Below, piece after piece: positions 1 through 9,540 of a stretch of DNA of 64,000 nucleotides. Every line of letters begins with the position of its first letter. The stretch's first letter is position 1. The translations under genes were made by a program, and so were the position numbers. Location of the stretch: assembly GCA_030418545.1 (NCBI GenBank), contig QAIB01000005.1, positions 186,001 to 250,000 of the forward strand. The letters run 5' to 3'. Under the pieces are notes generated by a model. It ran no database searches. It was not told the DNA's origin and worked only from the letters and a program-made list of their open reading frames with translations. The stretch comes from Xenophilus aerolatus. Its GTDB lineage: Bacteria > Pseudomonadota > Gammaproteobacteria > Burkholderiales > Burkholderiaceae_C.

Positions 1-1
1 C

Positions 2-760
2 GTGATCCACGTGGCCGGCCGCGTCGACCCGATCTCGGACATCGAGGTGATCCAGACCGAGCTGTGCCTGGCCGACCTGGGCACCGTCGAGAAGGCGCTG
101 CACCGCCACACCAAGGTGGCGCGTTCGGGCGACAAGGACGCGCAGAAGCTCGTCGGCCTGCTGGAGCGTTGCCAGAAGGCGCTGAACGACAACATCCCGG
201 TGCGGGCGCTGGAGTTCACCAAGGAAGAGCAGCCGCTGGTCAAGAGCTTCACGCTCATCACGGCCAAGCCCGCGATGTTCGTGGGCAACGTGAGCGAAGA
301 CGGCTTCGAGAACAACCCCTACCTGGACCGGCTGCGCGAGTACGCCGCCAAGCAGAACGCGCCCGTGGTCGCCATCTGCGCCAAGATCGAGGCCGAGCTG
401 TCGGAGATGGACGATGCCGACCGGCTCGAGTTCCTGAAGGAACTCGGCCAGGACGAGCCGGGCCTGAACCGCCTGATCCGCGCCGCCTACAAGCTGCTGG
501 GCCTGCAGACCTACTTCACCGCCGGCGTGAAGGAGGTGCGCGCCTGGACCATCCACACCGGCGACACCGGCCCGCAGGCCGCCGGCGTGATCCACACCGA
601 TTTCGAGAAGGGCTACATCCGCGCCCAGACCATCGCCTTCGACGACTACATCGCCTTCAAGGGCGAGCAGGGCGCCAAGGACGCGGGCAAGATGCGCGCC
701 GAGGGCAAGGACTACGTCGTCAAGGACGGCGACGTGATGAACTTCCTGTTCAGCTCCTGA
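2..760 (+). CDS. ychF: YchF-family GTP-binding/ribosome-associated ATPase, C-terminal part
   Basis: The frame is open from the first bases of the window, so the gene is cut at its 5' end; the visible 252 residues correspond to roughly the last 70 percent of a ~363-residue YchF. The motif NVSED (about residue 96) is the NxxE form of G4 that makes this Obg-family P-loop protein prefer ATP over GTP. The remainder holds the coiled-coil region and a C-terminal TGS-like domain (from about residue 165) ending in the family-typical [12 protein letters not shown]-loop and switch regions lie outside the window. YchF binds ribosomes and acts as a negative factor in oxidative-stress responses in other bacteria. 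The glutathione transferase gene begins 20 bases downstream on the same strand, so co-transcription is plausible. Confidence 0.95.
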   Translation: MIHVAGRVDPISDIEVIQTELCLADLGTVEKALHRHTKVARSGDKDAQKLVGLLERCQKALNDNIPVRALEFTKEEQPLVKSFTLITAKPAMFVGNVSEDGFENNPYLDRLREYAAKQNAPVVAICAKIEAELSEMDDADRLEFLKELGQDEPGLNRLIRAAYKLLGLQTYFTAGVKEVRAWTIHTGDTGPQAAGVIHTDFEKGYIRAQTIAFDDYIAFKGEQGAKDAGKMRAEGKDYVVKDGDVMNFLFSS

Positions 761-779
761 CGACCTCCGGCGCGCGACC

Positions 780-1451
780 ATGATCACCGTCCACCACCTC
801 AACAACTCGCGCTCGCAGCGCGTGCTATGGCTGCTCGAGGAGCTCGAGCTCCCTTACGAGATCGTCCACTACCAGCGCCACCCGCAGACGATGCTGGCAC
901 CGCCGGAACTGCGGCAGGTGCATCCGCTGGGCAAGTCGCCCGTGGTCACGGTGGATGGGCTCGTGCTGGCCGAGTCGGGCGCCATCCTGGAGACGCTGAC
1001 CGAGCGCTACGGCAACGGCCGGCTGGCGCCGCCGGCCGGCTCGCCCGAGGCGGTGCGCTATCGCTACTGGCTGCATTACGCGGAAGGCTCGGCCATGCCG
1101 CCGCTGCTGCTCAAGCTGGTGTTCGACCAGATCGAGAAGGCGAAGATGCCCTTCTTCGCCAAGCCCATCGCACGCGGCATTGCCGCCAAGGCGAAGGCGA
1201 GCTTCATCCAGCCGCAGATCTCGAACCACCTGAACTTCATGGAAGGCGAGCTGGGCAAGAGCGAATGGTTCGCCGGCGACGCGTTCACGGCGGCCGACAT
1301 CCAGATGAGCTTCCCGATCGAGGCGGCGCAGGCGCGTGCGGGGCTCAACGAGAAGCGCCCGCGCCTGATGGCCTGGCTGGCGCGCATCCATGCGCGCCCG
1401 GCCTACCAGCGCGCGCTGGAGCGCGGCGGCCCGTACGAACTGCTGAGCTGA
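780..1451 (+). CDS. Glutathione S-transferase family protein
   Basis: A 223-residue protein of normal cytosolic GST length. The N-terminal ~80 residues form the thioredoxin-like glutathione site: NNSRSQRVLWLLEEL near the start (a Ser/Arg pair where the catalytic residue sits in many bacterial GSTs) and ESGAILE at about 62-68, the glutathione gamma-glutamyl contact. Residues ~90-215 are the all-helical C-terminal domain with the FTAADIQMSF N-capping motif. The physiological substrate cannot be read from sequence. The gene follows ychF by 20 bases and ends in front of a dispersed palindrome (1462-1516). The start ATG directly follows the ychF intergenic stretch and agrees with the family N-terminus. 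Confidence 0.9.
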   Translation: MITVHHLNNSRSQRVLWLLEELELPYEIVHYQRHPQTMLAPPELRQVHPLGKSPVVTVDGLVLAESGAILETLTERYGNGRLAPPAGSPEAVRYRYWLHYAEGSAMPPLLLKLVFDQIEKAKMPFFAKPIARGIAAKAKASFIQPQISNHLNFMEGELGKSEWFAGDAFTAADIQMSFPIEAAQARAGLNEKRPRLMAWLARIHARPAYQRALERGGPYELLS

Positions 1452-1461
1452 CTCTTCGGGT

Positions 1462-1516
1462 CACATCGCGCTGCAGCGCCCGTCGGGCGGGCGCAGGCAG
1501 CTATGGTTTCGATAGT
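1462..1516 (+). repeat. Dispersed palindrome, family B, copy 1
   Basis: Contains GCAGCGCCCG, a short centre, CGGGCGCAGGCAGCTATG and a trailing GATAG. The same core (inverted GCGCCCG/CGGGCGC followed by GCAGCTAT) recurs at 18012, 22509, 24491, 38618, 49043, 55027 and 56124. Here it fills the gap between the converging GST and YqaA-like genes. Confidence 0.7.
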
Positions 1517-1532
1517 GCGCCGCGCGGCGTAC

Positions 1533-2006
1533 TCACTTGTCGGGCCACAGGTACAGCAGCGCCACCGTCATGCTGACGTAGCGCGCGAACTTGCCGATGG
1601 CCATGTAGACCAGGCAGGGCCAGAAGGACAGCCGCAGCCAGCCCGCCACTGCACACAGCGGGTCGCCCACCACGGGCAGCCAGCTCAGCAGGCAGGCCTT
1701 GGGGCCGAGCTTCTCCAGCCACGCGAGCACGCGCATGTGGTGCTTCGAATGGGCGTACTTGTCGGCCACCTTGTGTGCGCCGTAGCCCATCCACCAGTCG
1801 ACCGCGCCGCCCAGCGTGTTGCCCGCCGTCGCGACCAGGATCGCGGGCCAGAACATGTCGGGGTTGAGCTTGAGCAGGCCGAACAGCGCGGGCTCCGAGC
1901 CCAGCGGCAGCAGCGTGGCCGAGATGAAGGCGACGATGAACAGCGTCGACAGGCCGAACTGCGGCAACGCGAGAAGCGCCAGGAGTGAGTCGAGCCAGGC
2001 TTGCAT
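1533..2006 (-). CDS. YqaA/DedA-like (VTT domain) small inner-membrane protein
   Basis: A 157-residue hydrophobic protein with about four membrane segments. The segment FISATLLPLGSEPALF and the later LVATAGNTLGGAVDWWMGY match the YqaA branch of the VTT/SNARE-associated superfamily, whose larger DedA members act in membrane lipid flipping and proton-motive-force homeostasis. Length fits YqaA rather than DedA (~200 residues). It faces the GST gene convergently and is followed by the family B palindrome, which could help terminate both. Its start lies ~210 bases from dusB on the opposite strand, so the two share a divergent promoter region. Function is inferred only from family membership. Confidence 0.82.
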   Translation of the reverse strand: MQAWLDSLLALLALPQFGLSTLFIVAFISATLLPLGSEPALFGLLKLNPDMFWPAILVATAGNTLGGAVDWWMGYGAHKVADKYAHSKHHMRVLAWLEKLGPKACLLSWLPVVGDPLCAVAGWLRLSFWPCLVYMAIGKFARYVSMTVALLYLWPDK

Positions 2007-2110
2007 GGGTGCGGGAGTATAGGAATCGGCCGGGCGCCGCCCGCGTCGGAAACGGTGCCGCGCTGCGGGAGGAATCCGTGCATCCCCGGGGGTCGGCGGG
2101 TACCAATCGT

Positions 2111-2141
2111 TTCAGTGTCCGAAATGCCCGCTGGCTACAAT
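2111..2141 (+). promoter_or_regulatory. Possible promoter of dusB-fis-purH
   Basis: TACAAT at 2136-2141 in the context CTGGCTACAATCG is a good -10 candidate ~75 bases before the dusB start; the -35 (TTCAGT at 2111, spacing 19) is poor. Inference only. Confidence 0.35.
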
Positions 2142-2215
2142 CGATGCCTCATTTTTCAGCAGACGCTGCCACCTCGCGGTGCCGGCGTCTTTGTTTCTCC
2201 ACCCCTCGCCCTCCC

Positions 2216-3298
2216 ATGCAGATCGGTTCCATCGCGCTGGACAACCGGCTGTTCGTCGCGCCCATGGCGGGCGTCACCGACCGTCCGTTCCGCATGCTGT
2301 GCCGGCGGCTCGGTGCGGGCTACGCGGTGAGCGAGATGGTGACTTCGCGCAAGGAACTGTGGGGCTCGCTCAAGACCTCGCGGCGGGCCAACCACGAGGG
2401 CGAGCCGGGCCCCATCGCGGTGCAGATCGCCGGCACCGATGCGGCCATGATGGCCGAGGCCGCGCAGTACAACATCGACCGCGGCGCGCAGATCATCGAC
2501 ATCAACATGGGCTGCCCGGCCAAGAAGGTCTGCAACAAGTGGGCCGGTTCGGCGCTCATGCGCGACGAGCCCCTGGCGCTCGAGATCGCGCAGGCCGTGG
2601 TCGATGCCGCGGCCCCGCACGGCGTGCCGGTCACGCTCAAGATGCGCACGGGCTGGAGCCACGAGCATCGCAATGCCGTAAAGCTGGCACGCGACTTCGA
2701 GGCCGCCGGCGTGCAGATGCTCACCGTGCACGGCCGCACGCGCGAGCAGGGCTACAAGGGCCGTGCGGAATACGACACCATCGCCGCCGTCAAGGCCGCG
2801 GTGCGCATCCCGGTGGTGGCCAATGGCGACGTGACGAGTCCCGAGAAGGCGCGCGAGGTGCTGGCCGCGACGGGGGCCGACGCGGTCATGGTCGGCCGCG
2901 CGGCGCAGGGGCGGCCGTGGATCTTCCGCGAGATCGGGCATTTCCTCGCGACCGGCGAACACATGGCGCCGCCGCTGGTGGCCGAGGTGCGGCGCCTGCT
3001 GCTCGACCACCTTCGCGAGCACTACGCGCTGTACGGCGACTACAGCGGCGTGCGCACGGCGCGCAAGCACATCGGCTGGTACGTGCGGGCGCTGCCCGGC
3101 GGCGAGGCCTTTCGCGATGCGATGAACCGCATCGAGGACTGCGAGGCGCAGTGGGAGGCGGTGGCCGCCTTCTTCGATGCGCTGGGCGAGCGCATGGAGC
3201 GCCTGCCGGTTCAGGCCGGCGCGGCCGGTGACGAATCCAGGGAAGACGACGACAACAACAACGACGAACTCCAGGAGAGCTGCAGCAGCGCGGCCTGA
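2216..3298 (+). CDS. dusB: tRNA-dihydrouridine synthase B
   Basis: FMN/NADPH-dependent reduction of uridine to dihydrouridine in the tRNA D-loop. The frame is open further upstream, but the ATG at 2216 gives the family N-terminus MQIGSIALDN and a 360-residue protein. Visible motifs: APMAGVTD at ~15, the catalytic cysteine Cys100 in NMGCPAKKVC, KMRTGW at ~141, VHGRTREQGY at ~168, NGDV at ~205 and GRAAQGRPWIF near 225 for flavin binding. It precedes fis by 65 bases, the conserved enterobacterial-type dusB-fis pair. The C-terminal tail is unusual: after the conserved helical domain it runs into an Asp/Asn-rich stretch (DDDNNNDE) encoded by near-perfect trinucleotide repeats, probably disordered. 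Confidence 0.95.
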   Translation: MQIGSIALDNRLFVAPMAGVTDRPFRMLCRRLGAGYAVSEMVTSRKELWGSLKTSRRANHEGEPGPIAVQIAGTDAAMMAEAAQYNIDRGAQIIDINMGCPAKKVCNKWAGSALMRDEPLALEIAQAVVDAAAPHGVPVTLKMRTGWSHEHRNAVKLARDFEAAGVQMLTVHGRTREQGYKGRAEYDTIAAVKAAVRIPVVANGDVTSPEKAREVLAATGADAVMVGRAAQGRPWIFREIGHFLATGEHMAPPLVAEVRRLLLDHLREHYALYGDYSGVRTARKHIGWYVRALPGGEAFRDAMNRIEDCEAQWEAVAAFFDALGERMERLPVQAGAAGDESREDDDNNNDELQESCSSAA

Positions 3299-3363
3299 CG
3301 CGCGCGGCCTTCGGGCCGGCTGCAGTCGACGGGACACCCGACAGAACTGCAAGAACGAAGAAG

Positions 3364-3600
3364 ATGAGCAAGAAACAGATCGAGGAGTGCGTGCGCACCA
3401 GCCTGGAGGGCTACTTTCGCGACCTGCGCGGCACCGAGCCCGACGGCATGTACGAGATGATCGTCACCGTGGTCGAGAAACCGCTGCTGGAGGTCGTGAT
3501 GCTGCGTGCCGAAGGCAACCAGTCGCGCGCCGCGCAGTGGCTGGGCCTGAACCGCAACACCCTGCGCAAGAAGCTGGTCGAGCACCGCATCATCAAGTAA
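3364..3600 (+). CDS. fis: DNA-binding nucleoid protein Fis
   Basis: A 78-residue homodimeric nucleoid-associated DNA-bending factor. The C-terminal helix-turn-helix is clear: residues ~48-76 read [20 protein letters not shown] followed by TLRKKLVEH, closely matching enterobacterial Fis. It is shorter than the 98-residue E. coli protein because it lacks the N-terminal beta-hairpin arm that contacts Hin/Gin recombinases; this short form is usual in betaproteobacteria. The gene follows dusB and precedes purH on the same strand. The 150 bases between fis and purH are almost entirely occupied by a family A palindrome, beginning 3 bases after the fis stop. Confidence 0.93.
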   Translation: MSKKQIEECVRTSLEGYFRDLRGTEPDGMYEMIVTVVEKPLLEVVMLRAEGNQSRAAQWLGLNRNTLRKKLVEHRIIK

Positions 3601-3602
3601 GC

Positions 3603-3726
3603 CTGAAGCCGGACATCCGTACGCGAAAGGAAGACAAAAACTTCGCGAAGGACGCGAAGGTCTTTTTCTTGAAATTCCATTCGCGTCCTTCGCGCAAGCT
3701 TCGCGCCCTTCGCGTTCGGCAGTCCG
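3603..3726 (+). repeat. Long imperfect palindrome, family A, copy 1 (fis-purH gap)
   Basis: Starts CTGAAGCCGGACATCCGTAC, then GCGAA-rich units (CTTCGCGAAGGACGCGAAGG), an AT-richer centre (3661-3690) and the complementary arm CGCGTCCTTCGCG...CCCTTCGCGTTCGG. It is the same element as 22306-22432 and 61791-61922. It starts 2 bases after the fis stop and ends 28 bases before the purH start. Confidence 0.85.
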
Positions 3727-3754
3727 CCCCCGTATTCCCATTCCGAAGCAATCC

Positions 3755-5355
<1,601 letters not shown>

Positions 5356-5356
<1 letters not shown>

Positions 5357-5478
5357 AAAGTTCGCCGCTCGGCTACTGCGCGGCGCCATCTCGCACCTGC
5401 GGTCCTCGCCGTACGGGTGTACGGCTCCGGTCCTCGGCGCGACCTGGCGCCGCTCGCTACGCCGCTCGGCGAACTTTT
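5356..5478. terminator. Large inverted repeat between convergent purH and hemL, probable bidirectional terminator
   Basis: Perfect 12-base arms AAAAGTTCGCCG (5356-5367) and CGGCGAACTTTT (5467-5478), extended inward by a second complementary block (CGGCGCC / GGCGCC). The A-run at one end and T-run at the other would read as a hairpin plus U-tract in both directions. The centre contains repeated GGTCCTCG and GTACGG words. The outer A-run begins inside the purH stop codon. Confidence 0.55.
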
Positions 5479-5538
5479 CGCGCTGCGCCGGTTGCTTCGA
5501 AGAGAGAAGGCTGCAGCCCCCGGGACCGGCGTCGGCGG

Positions 5539-6834
<1,296 letters not shown>

Positions 6835-6865
6835 CGGAGGCAGGAAGAAGGAAGGCCGGCGGCGG

Positions 6866-7828
6866 TCAATGGCGGGTGTCGTGGGCCGGCAGGGCGAAGT
6901 CGGTGTCGGCCGGGCCTTCGTCGTCGCCCTCGTCCTCGGGCTGGGCCCAGAAGAGGCGGTCGGGCAGCACGTGGCCCATGCCGGGGCGAAAGCCCGCATC
7001 CAGGCAGCGGTCCATGTAGGCGAGCGCTTCGGTGGTGGCGGCGGCGAGGTCGGCGCCGGTGGCCAGCAGGGCGGCCAGCGCGGCCGACAGCGTCTCGCCG
7101 GCGCCGGCGAAGACGGCTTCGAGCCGCTCGTACTTTTCGCTGGCGAGGACGGCCTGCGGCGACGCCAGCACGTTGTCGATGAAGGGGTCGGGCCGGACGA
7201 TGCCGGTCACCAGCGTGTAGGGCACGCCCAGTTCGCCGGCGGCCTTGGCGATGTCGCGCGGACCCGGCGGCTTGTCGCCCGACCAGTCGGGTAGCAGCCA
7301 GCGCCACAGCGTGCTGTGGTTGCCCACCAGCACCGCGGTCTGCGGCAGCACCAGTTCCTGGAAGGCGTCGAGGTAGCTCTCGATGTCCTGGTCGTTCCAC
7401 CACGACAGGTTGGGCATGTAGGCCACCACGGGCACCTCGGGGTAGTCGGAGGCGGTCTCGGCGATGCGGCTGAGGTTGTCGGGCGAGCCGGCGAAGCCGA
7501 CCTTGATGACCTGGGCCGGCACGTCCTCCAGGATGGCGCGGGCCTGCTCGGCGACATGCTCCTCGTCGAAGGCGAAGTGATCGAAGACTTCGGCGGTGTC
7601 GCGGGCGTAGGCGCCCGTCACGACGCCGAGCATGTGGGCGCCCACTGATGAGATCGCGAGGGCATCGGCCCCCAGGCCACCGGCGCCGCTCGGGTCGCTG
7701 GCGTTGAAGACCAGCACGCAGGGCGGGCGGCCGTCGTCCTCGGTATCGGCGGTGGGGTCGGGGTCCGGCGCCCCGTTAACATCGTCCGCCTCCGGCGGGT
7801 CCTCGGGCGGTAGTAAGTGCGTATTCAT
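6866..7828 (-). CDS. ThiD-like hydroxymethylpyrimidine/phosphomethylpyrimidine kinase
   Basis: Ribokinase-fold HMP(-P) kinase homologue of thiamine synthesis, 320 residues from ATG at 7828. The N-terminal ~35 residues are an Asp/Pro/Glu-rich extension not found in canonical ThiD (~265 residues). The core starts [20 protein letters not shown] (substrate-site SDPSG conserved) and ends [12 protein letters not shown]. The anion-hole motif, GTGC in classical ThiD and GAGD in ribokinases, here reads [10 protein letters not shown], so neither the Cys nor the Asp is present. It may be a divergent paralogue with altered activity; the ThiD label is family-level. It is transcribed toward hemL and is divergent from the rubredoxin gene, with 110 bases between starts. 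Confidence 0.72.
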   Translation of the reverse strand: MNTHLLPPEDPPEADDVNGAPDPDPTADTEDDGRPPCVLVFNASDPSGAGGLGADALAISSVGAHMLGVVTGAYARDTAEVFDHFAFDEEHVAEQARAILEDVPAQVIKVGFAGSPDNLSRIAETASDYPEVPVVAYMPNLSWWNDQDIESYLDAFQELVLPQTAVLVGNHSTLWRWLLPDWSGDKPPGPRDIAKAAGELGVPYTLVTGIVRPDPFIDNVLASPQAVLASEKYERLEAVFAGAGETLSAALAALLATGADLAAATTEALAYMDRCLDAGFRPGMGHVLPDRLFWAQPEDEGDDEGPADTDFALPAHDTRH

Positions 7829-7898
7829 TCGGCCCGGATGAACCCCGGATGGTGGTGTTTCTGAGACGACTTGAGCAGGATTGCCTGAGACGTCTGGA

Positions 7899-7904
7899 TA
7901 CAAT
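7899..7904 (+). promoter_or_regulatory. Possible -10 element for the rubredoxin/pil transcript
   Basis: TACAAT 35 bases before the rubredoxin ATG in the divergent gap. No -35 at good spacing (TTGCCT at 7881 is 12 bases away), so this is weak. Confidence 0.28.
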
Positions 7905-7938
7905 CGTTGCATTCTATGTACAAGGCTCGTAAGCTGCG

Positions 7939-8109
7939 ATGAACACGAAAACCTGGATGTGCCTGATTTGCGGGTGGATCTACGACGAAGCGGCAGGCGT
8001 GCCGGAGGATGGTATTGCGCCCGGAACCCCTTGGGATCAGGTGCCCATGAACTGGACCTGCCCCGAGTGCGGTGCGCGCAAGGAAGACTTCGAGATGGTC
8101 GAGATCTGA
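7939..8109 (+). CDS. Rubredoxin
   Basis: A 56-residue one-iron electron carrier. Four cysteines in two CxxC knuckles, Cys8/Cys11 ([11 protein letters not shown]) and Cys41/Cys44 ([13 protein letters not shown]), bind one Fe. The spacing and conserved aromatic residues (Trp6, Tyr15, Trp39, Phe51) match type I rubredoxin, at full length. It begins ATG AAC ACG directly after a short leader, is divergent from the ThiD-like gene and lies 80 bases before pilG on the same strand. This position is seen in other Burkholderiales, but no redox partner (alkane hydroxylase, rubredoxin reductase) is visible in the window, so its electron acceptor is unknown. Confidence 0.94.
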   Translation: MNTKTWMCLICGWIYDEAAGVPEDGIAPGTPWDQVPMNWTCPECGARKEDFEMVEI

Positions 8110-8189
8110 CAGCATGGCACAAGGCCGGGCCTCGCGCGCCGTGTTGGCGCGACGGCCCGCCAGGTGGTGATCGATGAGGAGTTGGTGCC

Positions 8190-8585
8190 ATGAGCACGAA
8201 CGGGTCAGGTTTCAAGGTGCTGGTCATCGATGACAGCAACACCATCCGGCGCAGTGCCGAGATCTTTCTGAAGCAGGGCGGTCACGAGGTCCTGCTGGCC
8301 GAGGACGGCTACGACGCGCTGTCCAAGGTCAATGACCACAAGCCGCATCTGATCTTCTGCGACATCCTGATGCCGCGGCTCGATGGCTACCAGACCTGCG
8401 CCATCATCAAGCGCAACGCGCATTTCACCCACGTCCCCGTCGTCATGCTGTCGTCCAAGGACGGCGTGTTCGACAAGGCCCGCGGCCGCATGGTCGGCTC
8501 GCAGGACTACCTCACCAAACCCTTCACCAAAGAACAGCTGCTGCAGGCCGTGCAGCAGTTCGGCGCCGTCCAACAGGAAGCCTAA
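8190..8585 (+). CDS. pilG: Twitching motility response regulator PilG
   Basis: A stand-alone 131-residue CheY-like receiver. Conserved acidic pair Asp14-Asp15 (VIDDSNTIR), phospho-acceptor Asp58 (FCDILMP), Ser/Thr switch at MLSSKD and Lys110 (LTKPF) are all present. First of the pilG-pilH-pilI-pilJ-chpA Chp-type chemosensory genes that steer type IV pilus extension and retraction and, in Pseudomonas, cAMP levels. A strong GAGGAG site lies 8 bases before the ATG. Its stop is followed directly by the pilH ATG with no spacer. Confidence 0.9.
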   Translation: MSTNGSGFKVLVIDDSNTIRRSAEIFLKQGGHEVLLAEDGYDALSKVNDHKPHLIFCDILMPRLDGYQTCAIIKRNAHFTHVPVVMLSSKDGVFDKARGRMVGSQDYLTKPFTKEQLLQAVQQFGAVQQEA

Positions 8586-8951
8586 ATGACCATCCGCAAA
8601 GTGCTCGTCGTCGACGACTCGAAGACGGAACTGATGTTCCTCACCGATCTGCTGCAGAAGAACGGCTTCGCCGTGCAGACGGCCGAAAACGCGGACGACG
8701 CCATGCGCCGGCTCGAGGCCGACCGCCCCGACCTCATCCTGATGGACGTGGTGATGCCGGGCCAGAACGGCTTCCAGCTCACCCGTGCGCTGGCACGCAG
8801 CCCCGAGTTCGCGCAGGTGCCGATCATCCTGTGCACGAGCAAGAACCAGGAGACCGACCGCGTCTGGGGCATGCGCCAGGGCGCGCGCGACTACATCGTC
8901 AAGCCCGTGCAGGCGGCCGAACTCCTGGCCAAGATCCAGGCGCTGAACTGA
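8586..8951 (+). CDS. pilH: Twitching motility response regulator PilH
   Basis: Second single-domain receiver of the Chp system, 121 residues. Asp10-Asp11 (VVDDSKTE), phospho-acceptor Asp54 (LMDVVMPG), Thr in LCTSKN and Lys106 (YIVKPV) complete the active site. In Pseudomonas PilH counteracts PilG and promotes pilus retraction; here the assignment rests on order and similarity. The start abuts the pilG stop, implying translational coupling, and pilI starts 19 bases downstream. Confidence 0.9.
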   Translation: MTIRKVLVVDDSKTELMFLTDLLQKNGFAVQTAENADDAMRRLEADRPDLILMDVVMPGQNGFQLTRALARSPEFAQVPIILCTSKNQETDRVWGMRQGARDYIVKPVQAAELLAKIQALN

Positions 8952-8970
8952 GCGCCCGCGCGACGCGTCC

Positions 8971-9504
8971 ATGGCCACCCGCGAAGCCCTCCGCGAGTTC
9001 CAGTCCCGGCTCGCGGGCCGTCTGCAGGCCGCGCGCACCTCAGGCGTGTCGGCTTCCTGGCTCGCCGTCGAGGCGGGGGAGGCGAAGTACCTGTTTCCCC
9101 TGGGCCAGGCCGGCGAGATCTTTCCCTGGACCGCGCCGCAGCCCGTGCCCTACACCCTGCCGTGGTTCCTCGGCGTGGCCAACCTGCGCGGTGGCCTCTA
9201 CGGCGTGGTGCAGCTGTCGGCCTTCGCCAGCGGCGAGCGCCCGGCACCGTCCAGCACGGAGTCGGCCCGTGCCCAGTCACGACTGGTCGCGCTGAACGAA
9301 GCGCTCGACGTCAACTGCGCCCTGCTGATCGACCGGCTGGTCGGCTTGCGCGGCATCGAGGCCTTCAAGAGCTCGCAGGCCCCCGCGGCCGACGCCCCCG
9401 CCTGGCAAGGCCACACCTACACCGACGCCGCAGGCCAGCGCTGGCAGGAGATCAATCTCCAGTCGCTGTCGCAGCAGCCCGAATTCCTGAGCATCGGCGC
9501 CTGA
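8971..9504 (+). CDS. pilI: CheW-like adaptor PilI
   Basis: A 177-residue CheW-domain coupling protein linking the PilJ receptor to the ChpA kinase. The SH3-like CheW fold is indicated by YLFPLGQAGEIFPW (~30), the VANLRGGLYGVVQLS segment (~68-82) equivalent to the conserved NLRG/V...D turn, and LLIDRLVGLRG (~111-121), matching the CheW motif that contacts receptor tips. A ~20-residue N-terminal extension and an Ala/Pro-rich insert are present. It lies between pilH and pilJ in the expected order. Confidence 0.88.
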   Translation: MATREALREFQSRLAGRLQAARTSGVSASWLAVEAGEAKYLFPLGQAGEIFPWTAPQPVPYTLPWFLGVANLRGGLYGVVQLSAFASGERPAPSSTESARAQSRLVALNEALDVNCALLIDRLVGLRGIEAFKSSQAPAADAPAWQGHTYTDAAGQRWQEINLQSLSQQPEFLSIGA

Positions 9505-9540
9505 GCCGACGCCCCGCATACATCCCCCGAAGGACCGACC

